DNA from: Lepidostoma basale
Taxonomy: Eukaryota > Arthropoda > Insecta > Trichoptera > Lepidostomatidae
Assembly (NCBI GenBank): GCA_022606425.2
Contig: JAHDVF020001036.1
Coordinates: 124,001-188,000, forward strand
Reading direction: 5' to 3'
DNA length: 64,000 bases
The notes under the pieces are model-generated. The model saw nothing but the letters and a program-made list of their open reading frames with translations. It made no database searches and had not been told where the DNA came from. The translations under genes and the position numbers were made by a program. Below are positions 10,071 through 20,159 of the stretch, piece after piece. How positions within the stretch are numbered: the first letter of the stretch is position 1; every line of letters starts with the position of its first letter.

Positions 10071-11110
10071 CTGTGTAATGTTTTTGACTATCATTTCAAA
10101 GATTACATCTCTAGAATCCTTCTGCCTTCCCCTCCCAGGGAACAGCATGAAGTTTAGTGAATTAGTAATTAGTTTGCCGATTGTGCTACTTTTGTGTAAA
10201 CATGAAATGCAGAAATAAAATGCACCAATCCAAAGTATATTCGCAAAGTATTCAAAGAGCCTAAAGTTAGTGCGAGCGTGACAGGTATGACAATGATTTT
10301 ATTATTCCCCAGAAATGATGAAGGTATTTATCAGCAATTTGTATCAATGCCGAACAACATTCCTACATGGCAAAATATAATGACGAGCCCGAATACGAGG
10401 AATTATTGGCCGCAGGGATATTCAACCGAATACTCAAATTACATATTTTTTTACGAATTGAATTAGGCACTGAGGAATGAAACAAAATGATTCATTCAAC
10501 TTATGCGCCAAGTAATTTACCATAAGACAGGAATGAAAATGTTTTCAGAAACCAAATTTATTGTAAGAAATTCATCGAAATTTCTTGTTAAAAAATATTC
10601 CGTTTTAAGAAAATCCATAGACTCTAACTACAGTATAAGTATATAGAATTTTTATCTGATAAAAAAAATGTTAAATAAATGAATAATAAATTAATGTAGC
10701 TCAGAGCTTAAAAAAGCACACATAACGGAAGCATAGTGCGTTCACTTTATTACCAATAGACGCCTTGCAAGTCACTGTTATTCCGTTATCGTGTCTTTTA
10801 GTCCATAATGAAAGTGAAGGCGCCGACATTTTGAAAACGGTAACGCGAATGACTCAGCCTAAAATGGCCATCGAAAACAAAATGCCGGTAATATAAATGT
10901 ACTCTTATATTGCCGGCGGATTGATAATAACAGTTCAATTAAAAAACATTTCGATTTTATCTTCCGACACACTTCGATGGTTTTGGAATTGATATGAATC
11001 TACCAGTTTAGTCAGAAAGGTAATTCAGAAATTTCAAATTCGCGTTCTCTAGGGCTTTTGTTTATTCGGTACGAAAAATAACAATTTTAACGTTTTTTAA
11101 TGAATTAAAT
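10071..11110. other. About 1 kb with no recognised gene
   Basis: 10090-10150 has a possible eroded LINE-A end (CCTTCTGCCTTCCC). 10730-10920 is GC-richer and single-copy in the window. Open frames are short and unconvincing. 11110-11200 resembles half of the small palindrome at 42608-42712 (CCACTTTTGAGTTTATTT). Confidence 0.4.
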
Positions 11111-11343
11111 CACTGTGTTTTCCACTTTTGAGTTTATTTGTCTCTACGTGCTTCGAAGGTTTAACGCATTCATCATCATTCTCCCGATGATATATTTTAT
11201 GTAACCAGAGACAACCTATAAGGCACAGTTGTCGCTATTTGTATAATTTATATAAATTTAATATTAGTGAAACCACTAAACAATTGTGTTTACTTATTAA
11301 GATATATCAATATATCAAGATATTATAATCACATGATTTTACT

Positions 11344-11821
11344 GACTAAATGCCGTGGCTGGCTGCTTGCGCGACACGATATGGAGGAACAAATACATGC
11401 TAGCCAAAAGTAAAGTAAATATATACAAGGCATGCGTTCGCCCCATCATGACGTATGGAATAGAGGTCAGAGCCCGATACCATTAGAACTAAAAATCTTC
11501 TTAGAGTAGCAGATGCAGACCCTACGCTCTATCGCAGGCAAAACCCTCAGAGATCGGAACAGAAATGAAACAGTAAGGTCTGTCTGTGGTTTTGGGGATA
11601 TAGTAAGATTGGGAAGAAGCAGAATGCGCTTTTGGTGAGACCACGTGGACCGTATGCAGAATACAAGACTGCAAAAAATGTTAAATATGAAAACTCAAGC
11701 AGCAAGAGATTACCAGGAAAGCAGCCGAAGAGATGGAGAGATGGCTGGACATCATATTCCCAGGACAGCCCACCTCACAAACAGGTCATACGACTTTAAC
11801 TAAGAGAAAGAAGAAGAATAA
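11344..11821 (+). pseudogene. LINE-D C-terminal fragment with 9-bp TSD
   Basis: Reads AVAGCLRDT, RPIMTYGIEVRA, TLRSIAGKTLRDRNRNET and SSKRLPGKQPKRWRDGW, with frame breaks. Ends in AAGAAGAAGAAT. GATTTTACT at 11335-11343 and 11822-11830 is the TSD. It sits in the outer arm of an Hh3 element, whose sequence resumes after it. Confidence 0.8.
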
Positions 11822-11867
11822 GATTTTACTAAAATCTTTTGATGGAAGTTCACTTTAAAAAACATCG

Positions 11868-12148
11868 TTTTATTTAATTATTGCGAATGAAAACGTATAT
11901 TTTCTAGAAGTTTTATTATATTTTATGGGAATGGCATGTTTCGCCCTTCTAAGGCATTATCAAATGTGTTGTGATAGATCACAGATTATCAAATGTGTTG
12001 TGTTGTGTGAGAATGACATTTGATAATGCCTTAGAAGGTCGAAACATGTCATTCCCATAAAATACAATAAAACTTCTAGAAAATTGACGTTTCCATTCGT
12101 GTTAATTATTTAATATAGAGTTTTAAATCATTGTTCAAGAAATAATAA
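11868..12148. mobile_element. Hh1 foldback with two cores
   Basis: Minus core at 11933-11963 and plus core at 12020-12050 (TTGATAA, GAAACATGTC). The spacer carries a GTGTTGTG-rich insert. The outer arms end in TTCGTGTTAATTATTTAATA. Confidence 0.8.
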
Positions 12149-12149
12149 A

Positions 12150-12629
12150 TAAATCGTTTTATTTAGATATTATCGATATATTATTTTTTTCTGCTTCAGG
12201 GATGCGTAAATATGGATGTTTTGATACGTCAATTGAAGGATTAACACGTAGTACAATTAATTAAATGCTAAACCGTGGAATGGTTGCTTTCTGTATTACT
12301 GCTTGTAATTATATGTAGACACATATGTATGGAGATAAATAATGTTAATATTCTAGTAGTATTAACTATAATGGTAATGGTCTTATTCCGGAAATATAAA
12401 AGCTAAATTATTACATTACTTTATCTGGTTTATCTGACGGAAGATTAAACCACTTTGGTCGGATTGTTTAAAACTAATATATAGTTTAAACTATACTTTT
12501 TTTTTTAATGTTTATACTTGATAATCTTGAATAAGTAGAGACATTCGCATTTTTCTTATAGTCCATTTAATGAATTAATTATTTTTCATAACTACGAGAA
12601 GTCAAAATTTAACTTAAATTAATTTTCAT
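12150..12629. other. No recognised gene
   Basis: AT-rich and single-copy within the window. Confidence 0.4.
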
Positions 12630-12721
12630 TGAATGCTGAAGCATTAACACTGTGGAATTCCATAGTAGTACCTATACTTAGAAAATTGAAAATAACTTTG
12701 TTTAATACAATAATTATTAAT

Positions 12722-12945
12722 AATTAAATAAAACGATGTTTTTTGACTACTTCCACTTTTGTCTTTATTTAGACAGCGACCGGTTTCGCCAGGCTCGCTG
12801 GCATCGACAGACTGGTAACACTATTGTAAACTTAGTCCTTTATATACATACAGATCAGGGGTGGTAAACATGATTCTATACAAAAATAATCTTCAAATAT
12901 TTATGTAAAATTTTTCTGAATTTAACTATTATAATTATTATTTAA
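12722..12945 (-). mobile_element. Hh3 element with hammerhead-like motif
   Basis: Starts AATTAAATAAAACGATG, then the antisense ribozyme-like segment at 12778-12810 (CTGTCGA, stem GCCAG/CTGGC, GAAAC, CGGTC) and the GTATATAAAGGACT region in reverse. Read on minus it ends in AAGACAAAAGTGGAAGTAGT like other Hh3 copies. Confidence 0.65.
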
Positions 12946-12960
12946 AAAATTAAAAAACAC

Positions 12961-12991
12961 GACATGTTTCGGAGGATACCTTCATCTTCAG
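12961..12991 (-). ncRNA. Hammerhead ribozyme motif, Hh5
   Basis: On the minus strand: CTGAAGA, a stem II built on AAGG/CCTC pairing (partly mismatched here), GAAAC, ATGTC. ACAC before the core and GTG after GTC can pair as stem I. The palindrome CATG is the only stem III. Confidence 0.6.
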
Positions 12992-13084
12992 GTGTAAAAA
13001 TATAATAAAATCATAAACAAAGAAATACTATAATAATATAAAAACGCATAAAATTCGATACAATAATTCAAATTAAAAAATTAC

Positions 13085-13360
13085 GGAGGGAATTTAAATT
13101 AGACGGTAATTAACTCTGAGACGGAACCCAGCCTGCATCGCTCAGGGTGCACTACTAGTCCCGTATGGGAGGAAAGAGAAAGCGAGGCAGACCTAGAGCC
13201 ACCTGGAGAAGAACCCTGCAGGACGAGGTTAAGGCGGCATGCCTCGATGGGATGATGTTAGGCATCAGGTATGCGATAGAGTCGGGTGGAGAAAGTTCCT
13301 TGAGGCCCTATGCACCACGGAGGTGTGACAGGACAAAAGGAAGAAGAAGAAGAAGAAAAA
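13085..13360 (+). pseudogene. LINE-F C-terminal fragment
   Basis: Reads GKRKRGRPRATWRRTLQDEV, then a frame change to VGWRKFLEALCTTEV*, followed by QDKRKKKKK from a (GAA)n tail. This is a common C-terminal pattern of RTE-like arthropod LINEs. Only about 80 codons remain. Confidence 0.75.
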
Positions 13361-13665
13361 TTAACCTGGGCTATTTGTTATAAGTACTTATATTCATTAT
13401 TATTATTATTGTTATTTTTTAATAAAAAAAATATTACACTTTTTATTATTTTATAAAAATTATTATTTGTTTATGATTATAATCATTATTTCTTTTATGC
13501 AAATAGCCCAGGTTAATTTTTAAATTTGAATTATTGTATCGAATTTTAAATGCGTTTTTATATTAGTCTTTCTTTGTTTAGTTTTTGTTATATTTTTACA
13601 CTTGAAGATGGAGGTATCCTCCGAAACATGTCGTGATTTCATTTTTTTTAAAATAATTAAGTTAT

Positions 13666-14235
13666 TTAAAATTTCCAAAGTACACAATTAATTTAAATAA
13701 TTCTATAGTAATTTTACAAATTTTACATTCGTATCATTCATTAAACTTAAAATTATTTTCCAACTTGGATATAAAATAATATGCTGATTTACTGAAACGC
13801 CATCTAACGCGTATCTGTCAACCTATTCCATATCTGCTGACACTTTTATGCAAACCATATATCACTTTTAAATCAATTCATTTATATATGGAGTTCATCT
13901 TCATATATACGCTGATGTTTGCATGGCATTGAGAGATGTCGCATTTGTATAAAGCCAATCTGATTAATGAATTATCAAATCAAATGAATTATTTTTTATT
14001 TCCTTGACATTGTTTGGAAGGGAAGAACTTAGATTCCATAGTTCTCAGCAACGCGTTTAATTGCAGATTGCGGAGAATTGGACATAGATAATCCAAACAA
14101 AGAACTTTTGACTCGTGTTACGCGAGAGTTGTAAATTATGCACCGAAAGATAGAATGCAATCATCTTTGTGTAGCAAAAGTTCTCTCTTTGCTTTAAGCT
14201 TATTCCTAATTACTTTGTAATATAGGTACTTTGGA
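13666..14235. other. No recognised gene
   Basis: Single-copy in the window. No coding signal. Confidence 0.4.
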
Positions 14236-14239
14236 AATT

Positions 14240-14420
14240 AAAAAAAAAAAAATTATCCACAAAATTTTAAAAAATTAGACATGTTTTGGAGGAGACCTCC
14301 ATCTTAAGGTGTAAATATATAATAAAAACTAAACAAAGAAATACTAATAAAAACACAGTTAAAAATCTACACAATACCTAGGAACAATACATTTAAATTA
14401 AAAAAAAAAAATCTTGGGGT
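14240..14420 (-). mobile_element. Hh5 half copy
   Basis: Minus-strand core at 14278-14308 is CTTAAGA..AAAACATGTC, mutated at two core positions. The downstream TAAACAAAGAAATACTAATA matches the copy at 13.0 kb. Confidence 0.6.
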
Positions 14421-15049
14421 GATTGCTTTAAGGTCTGGTAACTTAAGCCGATTTTCATGTCTTTTTTGGAGGGCGTTTTTTGTAGGAAAATCAGAATGAA
14501 TCGTTTTGGATTTTTAGGATGTTTTTATTTACCCACTAAAGATACAAAAAAAAATTTTTGAAAAAAATTAATAGTAAATTATTATTATTATTACTGATCG
14601 AAGTTGGCACCTCGAAAAAAAGCGCGTGGGTGGCCCCGGTGATTTTGGCTCTTGATGTTATCTGAAATCTAAAATTCTTAAAAATTCTTAATCTAAAGAC
14701 ATGTCATTCTGGTCGGAACTACAGAAATTAAATTTGATGAATAAATAACAAAATGGCGGATTTTGAAAAAAAAAATCATCAAAGAAGGGGTTATAAAATA
14801 AAAAGTTAGTGGTGAAAAAAAGTCTCGGTAGTTCCAACGAGAATGGCATGTCTTTAGATTAAGAATTTTTAAGAATTTTTGATTTCAGATATCATCAAGA
14901 GCCAAATTCACCGGGGCCACCCAAGCGCTTTTTTTCGAGTTGCCAACTTCGATCAATAAATATAATAATAATAATAATAACAATAAACTATTAAATTTTT
15001 TCAAACATTTTTTTCTGTATCTTTAATATGTTAATAAAAACATCCTAAA

Positions 15050-15160
15050 CAAATAAAGGACCAGTCTGTCGATGCCAGCGAGCCTGGCGAAACCGGTCGC
15101 TGTCTAAATAAAGACAAAAGTGGAAGTAGTTAAAAAACATTGTTTAATTTAATTATTATT
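15050..15160 (+). mobile_element. Hh3 monomer with perfect 15-bp TSD
   Basis: TAAAAACATCCTAAA occurs at 15035-15049 and again at 15161-15175. The 111-bp insert holds one ribozyme-like unit (15066-15098), then GACAAAAGTGGAAGTAG and ends AATTTAATTATTATT. A non-palindromic single unit with a long TSD points to retrotransposition rather than cut-and-paste. Confidence 0.8.
15066..15098 (+). ncRNA. Hammerhead-like motif, Hh3
   Basis: CTGTCGA at 15066-15072, stem II GCCAG/CTGGC (5 bp), GAAAC, CGGTC. CAGT before the core can pair with GCTG after GTC (one G:U). CCGG is the palindromic stem III. The usual A at position 6 is U in nearly all Hh3 copies, so activity is doubtful. Confidence 0.5.
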
Positions 15161-15259
15161 TAAAAACATCCTAAATTTCCAAAACGATTCATTTTTATTT
15201 TCCTACAAAAAAACACCCCCCAAAAAGACATGAAAATCGGCTTAAATTACCAGACTACT

Positions 15260-15640
15260 AAATAACTAATAAATAATAAATAATTTTAAACAATAATATA
15301 CATAATAATTAAATGATAATATAAAATTGTAATTTGGAAAAACATACATTTGAAAATGATTAATTTGTATATGATTGGGAATGGAAGCTTGGAAATCCAT
15401 AGTATTAATGATTTAGCTTTCAATAAAGTACTTTGCTGTAAAATTTTAAGAGCGCGCATAACAATAAATGTACAATCTGATCTTTTTTTCTTGAACAAAG
15501 ATGTAAAGATGAAATATTTCGCCTTGCTAAGGCCATTTGACTCATGATAATACCTAACGAAGGCGGAAACTTTCATTCCCTTAAAATATAATGAAATTTC
15601 TTGAAAACCTGCGTTTTCTTAAGTTACAATAAATATTGGT
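15260..15640. mobile_element. Eroded Hh5 and Hh1 remnants
   Basis: 15370-15430 resembles the Hh5 outer end (GAAATCCATAGTATTAATG, TTCAATAAAG). 15490-15640 is a worn Hh1: AATATTTCGCCTTGCTAAGG on one side and GGCGGAAACTTTCATTCCC on the other. Confidence 0.5.
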
Positions 15641-15766
15641 TTCCAGCTATTTACTTGTAAATATTTTTACGACTATTTTTTGGATGATAACAATAATTAG
15701 ATTACAACATTTTGAATGTATACAAATTCTTGTAGACAAATACTGGATTTCACCCATTGCGGATAA

Positions 15767-15922
15767 ATAATTTTTATTTTACAAGGATTAATTGTATCTC
15801 AATAGAGACGAAGATGCAAATTGTTTTCTGGGAACAGAAGGTGGTGGCCGCTGTTCCCAGAAAACGATTTGCATCTTCGTCTCTTTTGAGATACAATTAA
15901 TCCTTGTAAAATAAAAATAATT
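15767..15922. mobile_element. FB3 near-perfect palindrome
   Basis: 70-bp arms at 15767-15836 and 15853-15922 (AATTGTATCTCAATAGAGAC; TTTTCTGGGAACAG) are separated by about 16 bp. 15700-15760 carries the FB3 outer flank ATACTGGATTTCACCCATTG. A minimal deletion derivative of FB3. Confidence 0.75.
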
Positions 15923-15925
15923 AGA

Positions 15926-16454
15926 TTGTTAAAAAAATATCACAAAATTGTTTGAAAAAATACAAGAAAAAATAAAAGGGAATAACTGAAAACGAAGCCA
16001 TTTTTATAAATATACTCGACACAAAATATATTTTTTTAATATTGATTTTCTTGAGTAGTAATTAAAAATAGCAAATTTAAAACATATTCTTGTTGCCCAA
16101 AAACGCATTTATGATTGTGTTATATTATAATATTTTATGAAATCATAAAAGTTTTTAAATATACTAATAACTCTCTCATTCTAAAATGATCTGATTTATG
16201 TGATACTGTTTTTCTAATTTAATTTTTTCTATTTTTTCAGGTGAGTCTACAAAAATAATACGGAGTCGTTGATCAAATGGCACATCAAAAGTCTGGTATA
16301 TACCATAAACTGTTATTTATTATTTCTCAAAAGTTTAAATTCATATGTAATTAATTATTAAAAATCCATTAAGTTATAAATATAATTTTAGAAATACATA
16401 TCTTATGTGATAATATAAAAAAAACACTTTGTCTTTATTCGCGGTGTGTGGTGT
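15926..16454. other. Quiet AT-rich stretch with a splice-site-like motif
   Basis: No repeat recognised. It contains a polypyrimidine tract with CAG|GTGAGT at 16240|16241, listed separately. Confidence 0.4.
16214..16246 (+). promoter_or_regulatory. Candidate recursive (ratchet) splice site
   Basis: CTAAT at 16214-16218, a T-rich tract, then TTTTTTCAG ending at 16240, directly joined to GTGAGT. A 3' splice site abutting a 5' splice site is the signature of zero-length exons in long insect introns. Chance occurrence in AT-rich DNA is possible; no exon was seen. Confidence 0.3.
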
Positions 16455-16560
16455 GGTTAGATAATGCCGAAGCAAAGGCGAAACATGTCATTCTTATAAT
16501 ATAAAATAAAACTTCTGGAAAATATATTCATATTAATTATATATTTATTGTGTTGAAAAT
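16455..16560 (+). mobile_element. Hh1 right half
   Basis: GATAATGCC..GGCGAAACATGTC followed by ATTCTTATAATATAAAATAAAAC and ATATTCATATTAATTAT. No left arm. Confidence 0.6.
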
Positions 16561-16570
16561 CTATTAAATT

Positions 16571-17574
16571 TTACGTTATAACTGAGCAAAACTTTGGCTT
16601 GATTTATTATAAGAAATAAGTAGAATTAATTAGAACATACGTGTTAAACATATTATATTTACTCAATATAAATTTCCTTTGGTCAGGAATATTCCAACTG
16701 AAGGAAAGCTGATACCGCTACCCATTAAGGCTAGTCGGTTTTTGTTGATACTGTATTGGTGTTAAGATATTCATCTATAGAAAATTATTACACAACCCAA
16801 TTGTACTCAATTCTCTTATCTACATACAAGTATAGTTTAAATTGCTTTTTTTATATCAATAATAAGTTCGTTACACTTTTGAACTTAGAACAAGTCTGTT
16901 GACGTGTATTCGGTAGTTAATATGCGTATGACAGAAGTTTAATAACATTCCATTTGTGATTGCTCTGACAATCGTAACAGATATCGAAGTTGCGTATTTT
17001 TTGTTGATTTTAAATTATAAAAAAATAAATAACGGAACATAAAAAAGGCGCGTTTTAAAACACAATTAACGCCGGCCCAAATCATTGGCAACATTGAAGA
17101 CTTTCACGATTTTTTATGCAAAAAAGCGAACGTGAATAGCTTCGTGTATGTGTGATTTTTTATAAACATTTCTCACACTAAAAGCATAGCAGACCGCTCT
17201 AGGCGAGAGTGGGTTGCAGCATTCAATGTGCACTTCGTTTGTGCAGCTTTTTTGCTGATTTAAATTACACCCGATTGTATGCAAATTGACTTAATTATTA
17301 TAGAATTTTCAAACCGAAGAATTTTCTCCGCGGGCGGAATATTTCTTATTGTTGTATTGGGTATTAGATTTCATAATGATTTGGCTTTAGTCTAAACCTT
17401 TATTATTTAATTGACAAATGAAGTACATTCAATTTTTAATTGGGTTCATTAAAGCAAGAATGAATTTTTTTATTCACAATAATGAGCTATTGTTTGAACT
17501 CATAAATAGATAATAAATTATATTGAAAACCTGACTTATTTTTATAAAAATATCTATTACGTAAAGAAAAAACT
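16571..17574. other. About 1 kb with no recognised element
   Basis: The longest repeat-free stretch in this part of the window. 17040-17330 is relatively GC-rich (AACGCCGGCCCAAATC; TCCGCGGGCGGAA). No open frame of note, no splice-bounded exon I could defend. Confidence 0.4.
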
Positions 17575-17706
17575 AGCTACATAACTAATGAACCATCACG
17601 CCGTCTCCGCGAAGGGGTAGGCATAAAGCATGGACTGCTACACTTTTCTTTCCTGAAATATTTTTAACGCTTTCTCAACATCCATACATCGTGTCATGCA
17701 CGCGCG
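17575..17706 (-). pseudogene. LINE-A 3' end
   Basis: CTAACTAATGAACCATCACGCC at the 3' end, then codons for the RRACM..RCM region on minus. Only about 130 bp retained. Confidence 0.7.
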
Positions 17707-17967
17707 TAAAAAGTAATATTAAATCGCGTATTTATTTAAAAAAAATAATCTGATGAGTATTCATCAATTTAAAATATTTAAATTAATAATTATAAATTAA
17801 TTGATGATTTATAACCCGTTTTATTACTATAAATTAATCACCCCAAGGGCACCCTATAAAAAGTTCCATACATTATTCAATTGTCTTTGAGAATATGTAT
17901 TCAATTATAAAAATAATATTATTTTATTATTTATAATTGTTATAATATAAAATAATAATAATTAATG

Positions 17968-18090
17968 TCCATCGTGGTAGAGTGGAAACAGCTATGACTG
18001 TAACACCGAAGGTATCCCGGGTTCGATTCCCGGCGACGGCAGTGTGATTGTCACACTGTTTTTGGTCCGGTGTAGAATTCACTCATTGTA
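17968..18090 (+). mobile_element. SINE-T, 5' part
   Basis: A-box-like GTGGTAGAGTGG, B box GGGTTCGATTCCC, then GGCAGTGTGATTGTCACACTG and GGTCCGGTGTAGAATTCAC as in other SINE-T copies. The 3' body is missing. Confidence 0.75.
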
Positions 18091-18107
18091 TACAAGGAAA
18101 AAAAATA

Positions 18108-18235
18108 AAAAGATGTTATTTATTGACTATTTCTACTTTTGTCTTTATTCGACATGAAGACGAAAGTGGAAGTAGTTATGGTTTTAAAAAAACATTGTTT
18201 TATATAAAATGAACTTCCGTCTAAGGATTTAACGT
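18108..18235. mobile_element. Hh3 palindrome lacking the ribozyme core
   Basis: CTACTTTTGTCTTTATTCGAC meets its inverse directly, so the arms survive and the hammerhead segment has been deleted. Confidence 0.6.
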
Positions 18236-18563
18236 GAAATAATTAGATTTTCCAAAAAAAAAAAACATTCTCACGTTATTTTTTGTCCCTTTTATTCTAT
18301 TTTATTTCGTTTTACTTTACTAAATTAGGTTTTTAAATCAGAAAGAAAAATAAGTGATTTTATTATCATTTAAAAACCTTTAAAAAAGGTTATAAATTAT
18401 TCTATAACTTATTTATTGTTTCTTGAAAAATGATGTAAAACTCCAGATTCAATAATTGATATGGATGAAAACGTCTGTTTTCAAGAAGTTTAATTATATA
18501 TTTTGTGAATGACAGAATGACATGTTTCGCCTATCTAAGACGAATTTAATAATGTCATTTACA

Positions 18564-19676
18564 ACAACAACAACAACAACAACAAACCATCACGCCGTTT
18601 CCCCGCAGGGGTAGGCAGAGAGAATGGACCGCCAAACTACTCTATCCTGGCAAACCTCTCTAGATTCCTCCACATTCATACAACGAGTCATACACGCACG
18701 TCGATTCCTCCGACTTCTAACATGACCAACCTTTAAAATTTGATTAATTTGGTCATGCTATGTTTTCCTCGGTCTGCCTCGACTTCGTACCTCATTCACA
18801 TCATTAACGTATACTTTCTTAACCATTCTTTCTCCATCCATGCGTTCCATATGTCCGAACCAACGCAGCGATCCTTTCATAATTTTGTTCATTATACCTT
18901 CTTCCGCTCTACATTCCTTTCTTATATCAGCATTTGAGATTCTGTCGTATATCGTTCTACCACACATACGTCTTAGGGACCTCATCTCTACCACATTTAT
19001 TCTACTCTCATCCTTCTTCTGCCAGTTCCATGCTTCGCTTCCATACATTAGGGTTGGGACCAGAACTCCATTGTGAACGGCCGTTTTCGCTTTCATTGAT
19101 AAATTCTTGTTTCCAATAACTATTTTTAAAGCTCCATTCACTTTGTTACCCGCACCAACCCTTCTTTCGACGTCACTATCCGTTCGGGCATCTGCTGTGA
19201 ACATGCTACCTAAATACACAAATTCCCTCACCTGTTCCAAGTTCTCTTCGTTCACACTTATATTACAAACTGTCATTTGCTCTTCCCTTTCGAAAACCAT
19301 CACCTTTGACTTTCCGACATTCATCATTAAATCATTTGACTTGCATACCTCATTCATTCTCGACACCAAGACTTGTAATTCGTCCGCACTATCCGCAACG
19401 AGAACGGCATCGTCCGCGTAAAGCAGACAGTTTACAGACAGATCACTCATCTTAGCACCAGCATTTATACCTTTAAGTTCTTTCATACACTTGTCCATAT
19501 ACAGATTGAACAACCATGGAGACATCACGCAGCCCTGCTTAACACCCTTCGTGATATCAAACCAAGGCGTGATGTCTCCATTTACCCTAACACTGGCAGT
19601 GCTACCTTCGTAGAGAGAAGCAACCGCCCGTATCAGTTTTGTGCTCACTCCGTATTCGGACAAGATTGACTGTCTT
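18564..19676 (-). mobile_element. LINE-A, best-preserved copy, 26-bp TSD
   Basis: 1,113-bp 5'-truncated LINE-A. Flanks 18538-18563 and 19677-19702 are an identical 26-bp duplication beginning AGACGAATTT. The 3' tail, read on minus, is (TTG)n after GGCGTGATGG. TSD identity and an almost intact frame indicate a recent insertion. Confidence 0.9.
18590..19676 (-). CDS. LINE-A reverse transcriptase, C-terminal half (one nonsense codon)
   Basis: A continuous frame enters at SILSEYGVSTKLIRAVASLY (RT finger/palm) and includes KGVKQGCVMSPWLFNLY (RT domain 4), the catalytic CLLYADDAVLVADS at about 19400-19426, KSKVMVFE and FVYLGSMFTADA (domains 6-7), then LMYGSEAWNWQKKDESR, SLRWFGHMERMDGE, RGRPRKT and, after TAG replacing an expected TGG at 18758-18760, HDQINQILK..RRACMTRCMNVEE to a stop at 18590. 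Reverse transcription at the insertion site is the expected role. The endonuclease part is missing, so this copy cannot act alone. Confidence 0.85.
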
Positions 19677-19845
19677 AGACGAATTTAATAATGTCATTTA
19701 CATAAAACATAATAAAACATACAGAAAACAGACGTGTTCATTCGTATTAATTTATAAATCTAATCATTTTCTGTAGATATAATAATAATAAACACGTCGA
19801 AATTCGTATATGAACCACTTTATTATTTTCTCTATTTTTAACCTC

Positions 19846-19877
19846 AACCGATTTCGCTCCCGCCGGAGCTTCGTCAG
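19846..19877 (-). ncRNA. Hammerhead ribozyme motif, Hh6
   Basis: On minus: CTGACGA, stem II GCTCC/GGAGC (5 bp), GAAAT, CGGTT. TACC before the core pairs with GGTT-like sequence after the GTT cleavage triplet. The plus-strand partner has GAAAC and CCGG but CCGACGA instead of CTGACGA. Confidence 0.6.
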
Positions 19878-19895
19878 GGTAACAGTATATTGTTA

Positions 19896-20159
19896 AGGCC
19901 GTGCCACACTGTTTGAAACAAACTCTCCACAGGGGTGACCTTGGTGGAGAGCTGTGGAGCCCACGGTTGGTGTAGCGTCCACACACTGTTGTAAACAAGC
20001 TCTCCACACGTGGAATGCGTGTTTAAGCGCGCGTCCGTCCACAAAGTTTGTTGAAGGTCAAACGAATTTTGGTTTCAAACAAGTGTCTACACAGTTTTAA
20101 ACCGCCGCGCTGGTGGTGACTGATGTGGAGAGCTTGTTTAAAACAGTGTGGCCCGCCTT
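19896..20159. mobile_element. MITE, Harbinger-like (TTA target)
   Basis: About 33-bp terminal inverted repeats (GCCACACTGTTTGAAACAA on the left, TTGTTTAAAACAGTGTGGC on the right), flanked by TTA at 19893-19895 and 20160-20162. A second copy is at 22745-23001 in the opposite orientation. Superfamily inferred from the 3-bp target only. Confidence 0.65.

Larger units (their letters stand above)
12630..13665. mobile_element. Hh5 foldback carrying nested Hh3 and LINE-F insertions
   Basis: The outer left end at 12630-12722 (TGGAATTCCATAGTA, TTGAAAATAACTTTGTTTAA) is separated from the inner core at 12945-13060 by an Hh3 element. The right inner arm is 13505-13665. Cores: minus 12961-12991 (CTGAAGA, GAAACATGTC) and plus 13602-13632 (TTGAAGA, position 3 changed). 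A LINE-F fragment lies between the arms. Confidence 0.7.
14430..15256. mobile_element. Long inverted repeat element, arms about 300 bp
   Basis: The left arm 14430-14727 pairs with the right arm 14829-15256. Outer ends are AGGTCTGGTAACTTAAGCC and its inverse near 15240-15256. The arms include GTGGGTGGCCCCGGTGA and ATTCTTAAAAATTCTTAATC. The right arm is split by an Hh3 monomer with 15-bp TSD. No open frame; class unknown. Confidence 0.7.
18415..19760. mobile_element. Hh1 foldback split by LINE-A
   Basis: Left part 18415-18563 (GATGTAAAACTCCA, CATGTTTCGCCTATC) and right part 19677-19760 (ATAAAACATAATAAAAC, TTCGTATTAATTTA) are one old Hh1 element disrupted by the LINE-A at 18564-19676. Confidence 0.7.

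Noticed and set aside
10278..10466. 62-codon plus frame after 10.2 kb
   Set aside because: Length expected by chance, no recognisable motif.
18740..19421. Several plus-strand frames of 61-104 codons
   Set aside because: Antisense of the LINE-A reverse transcriptase frame at 18590-19676.
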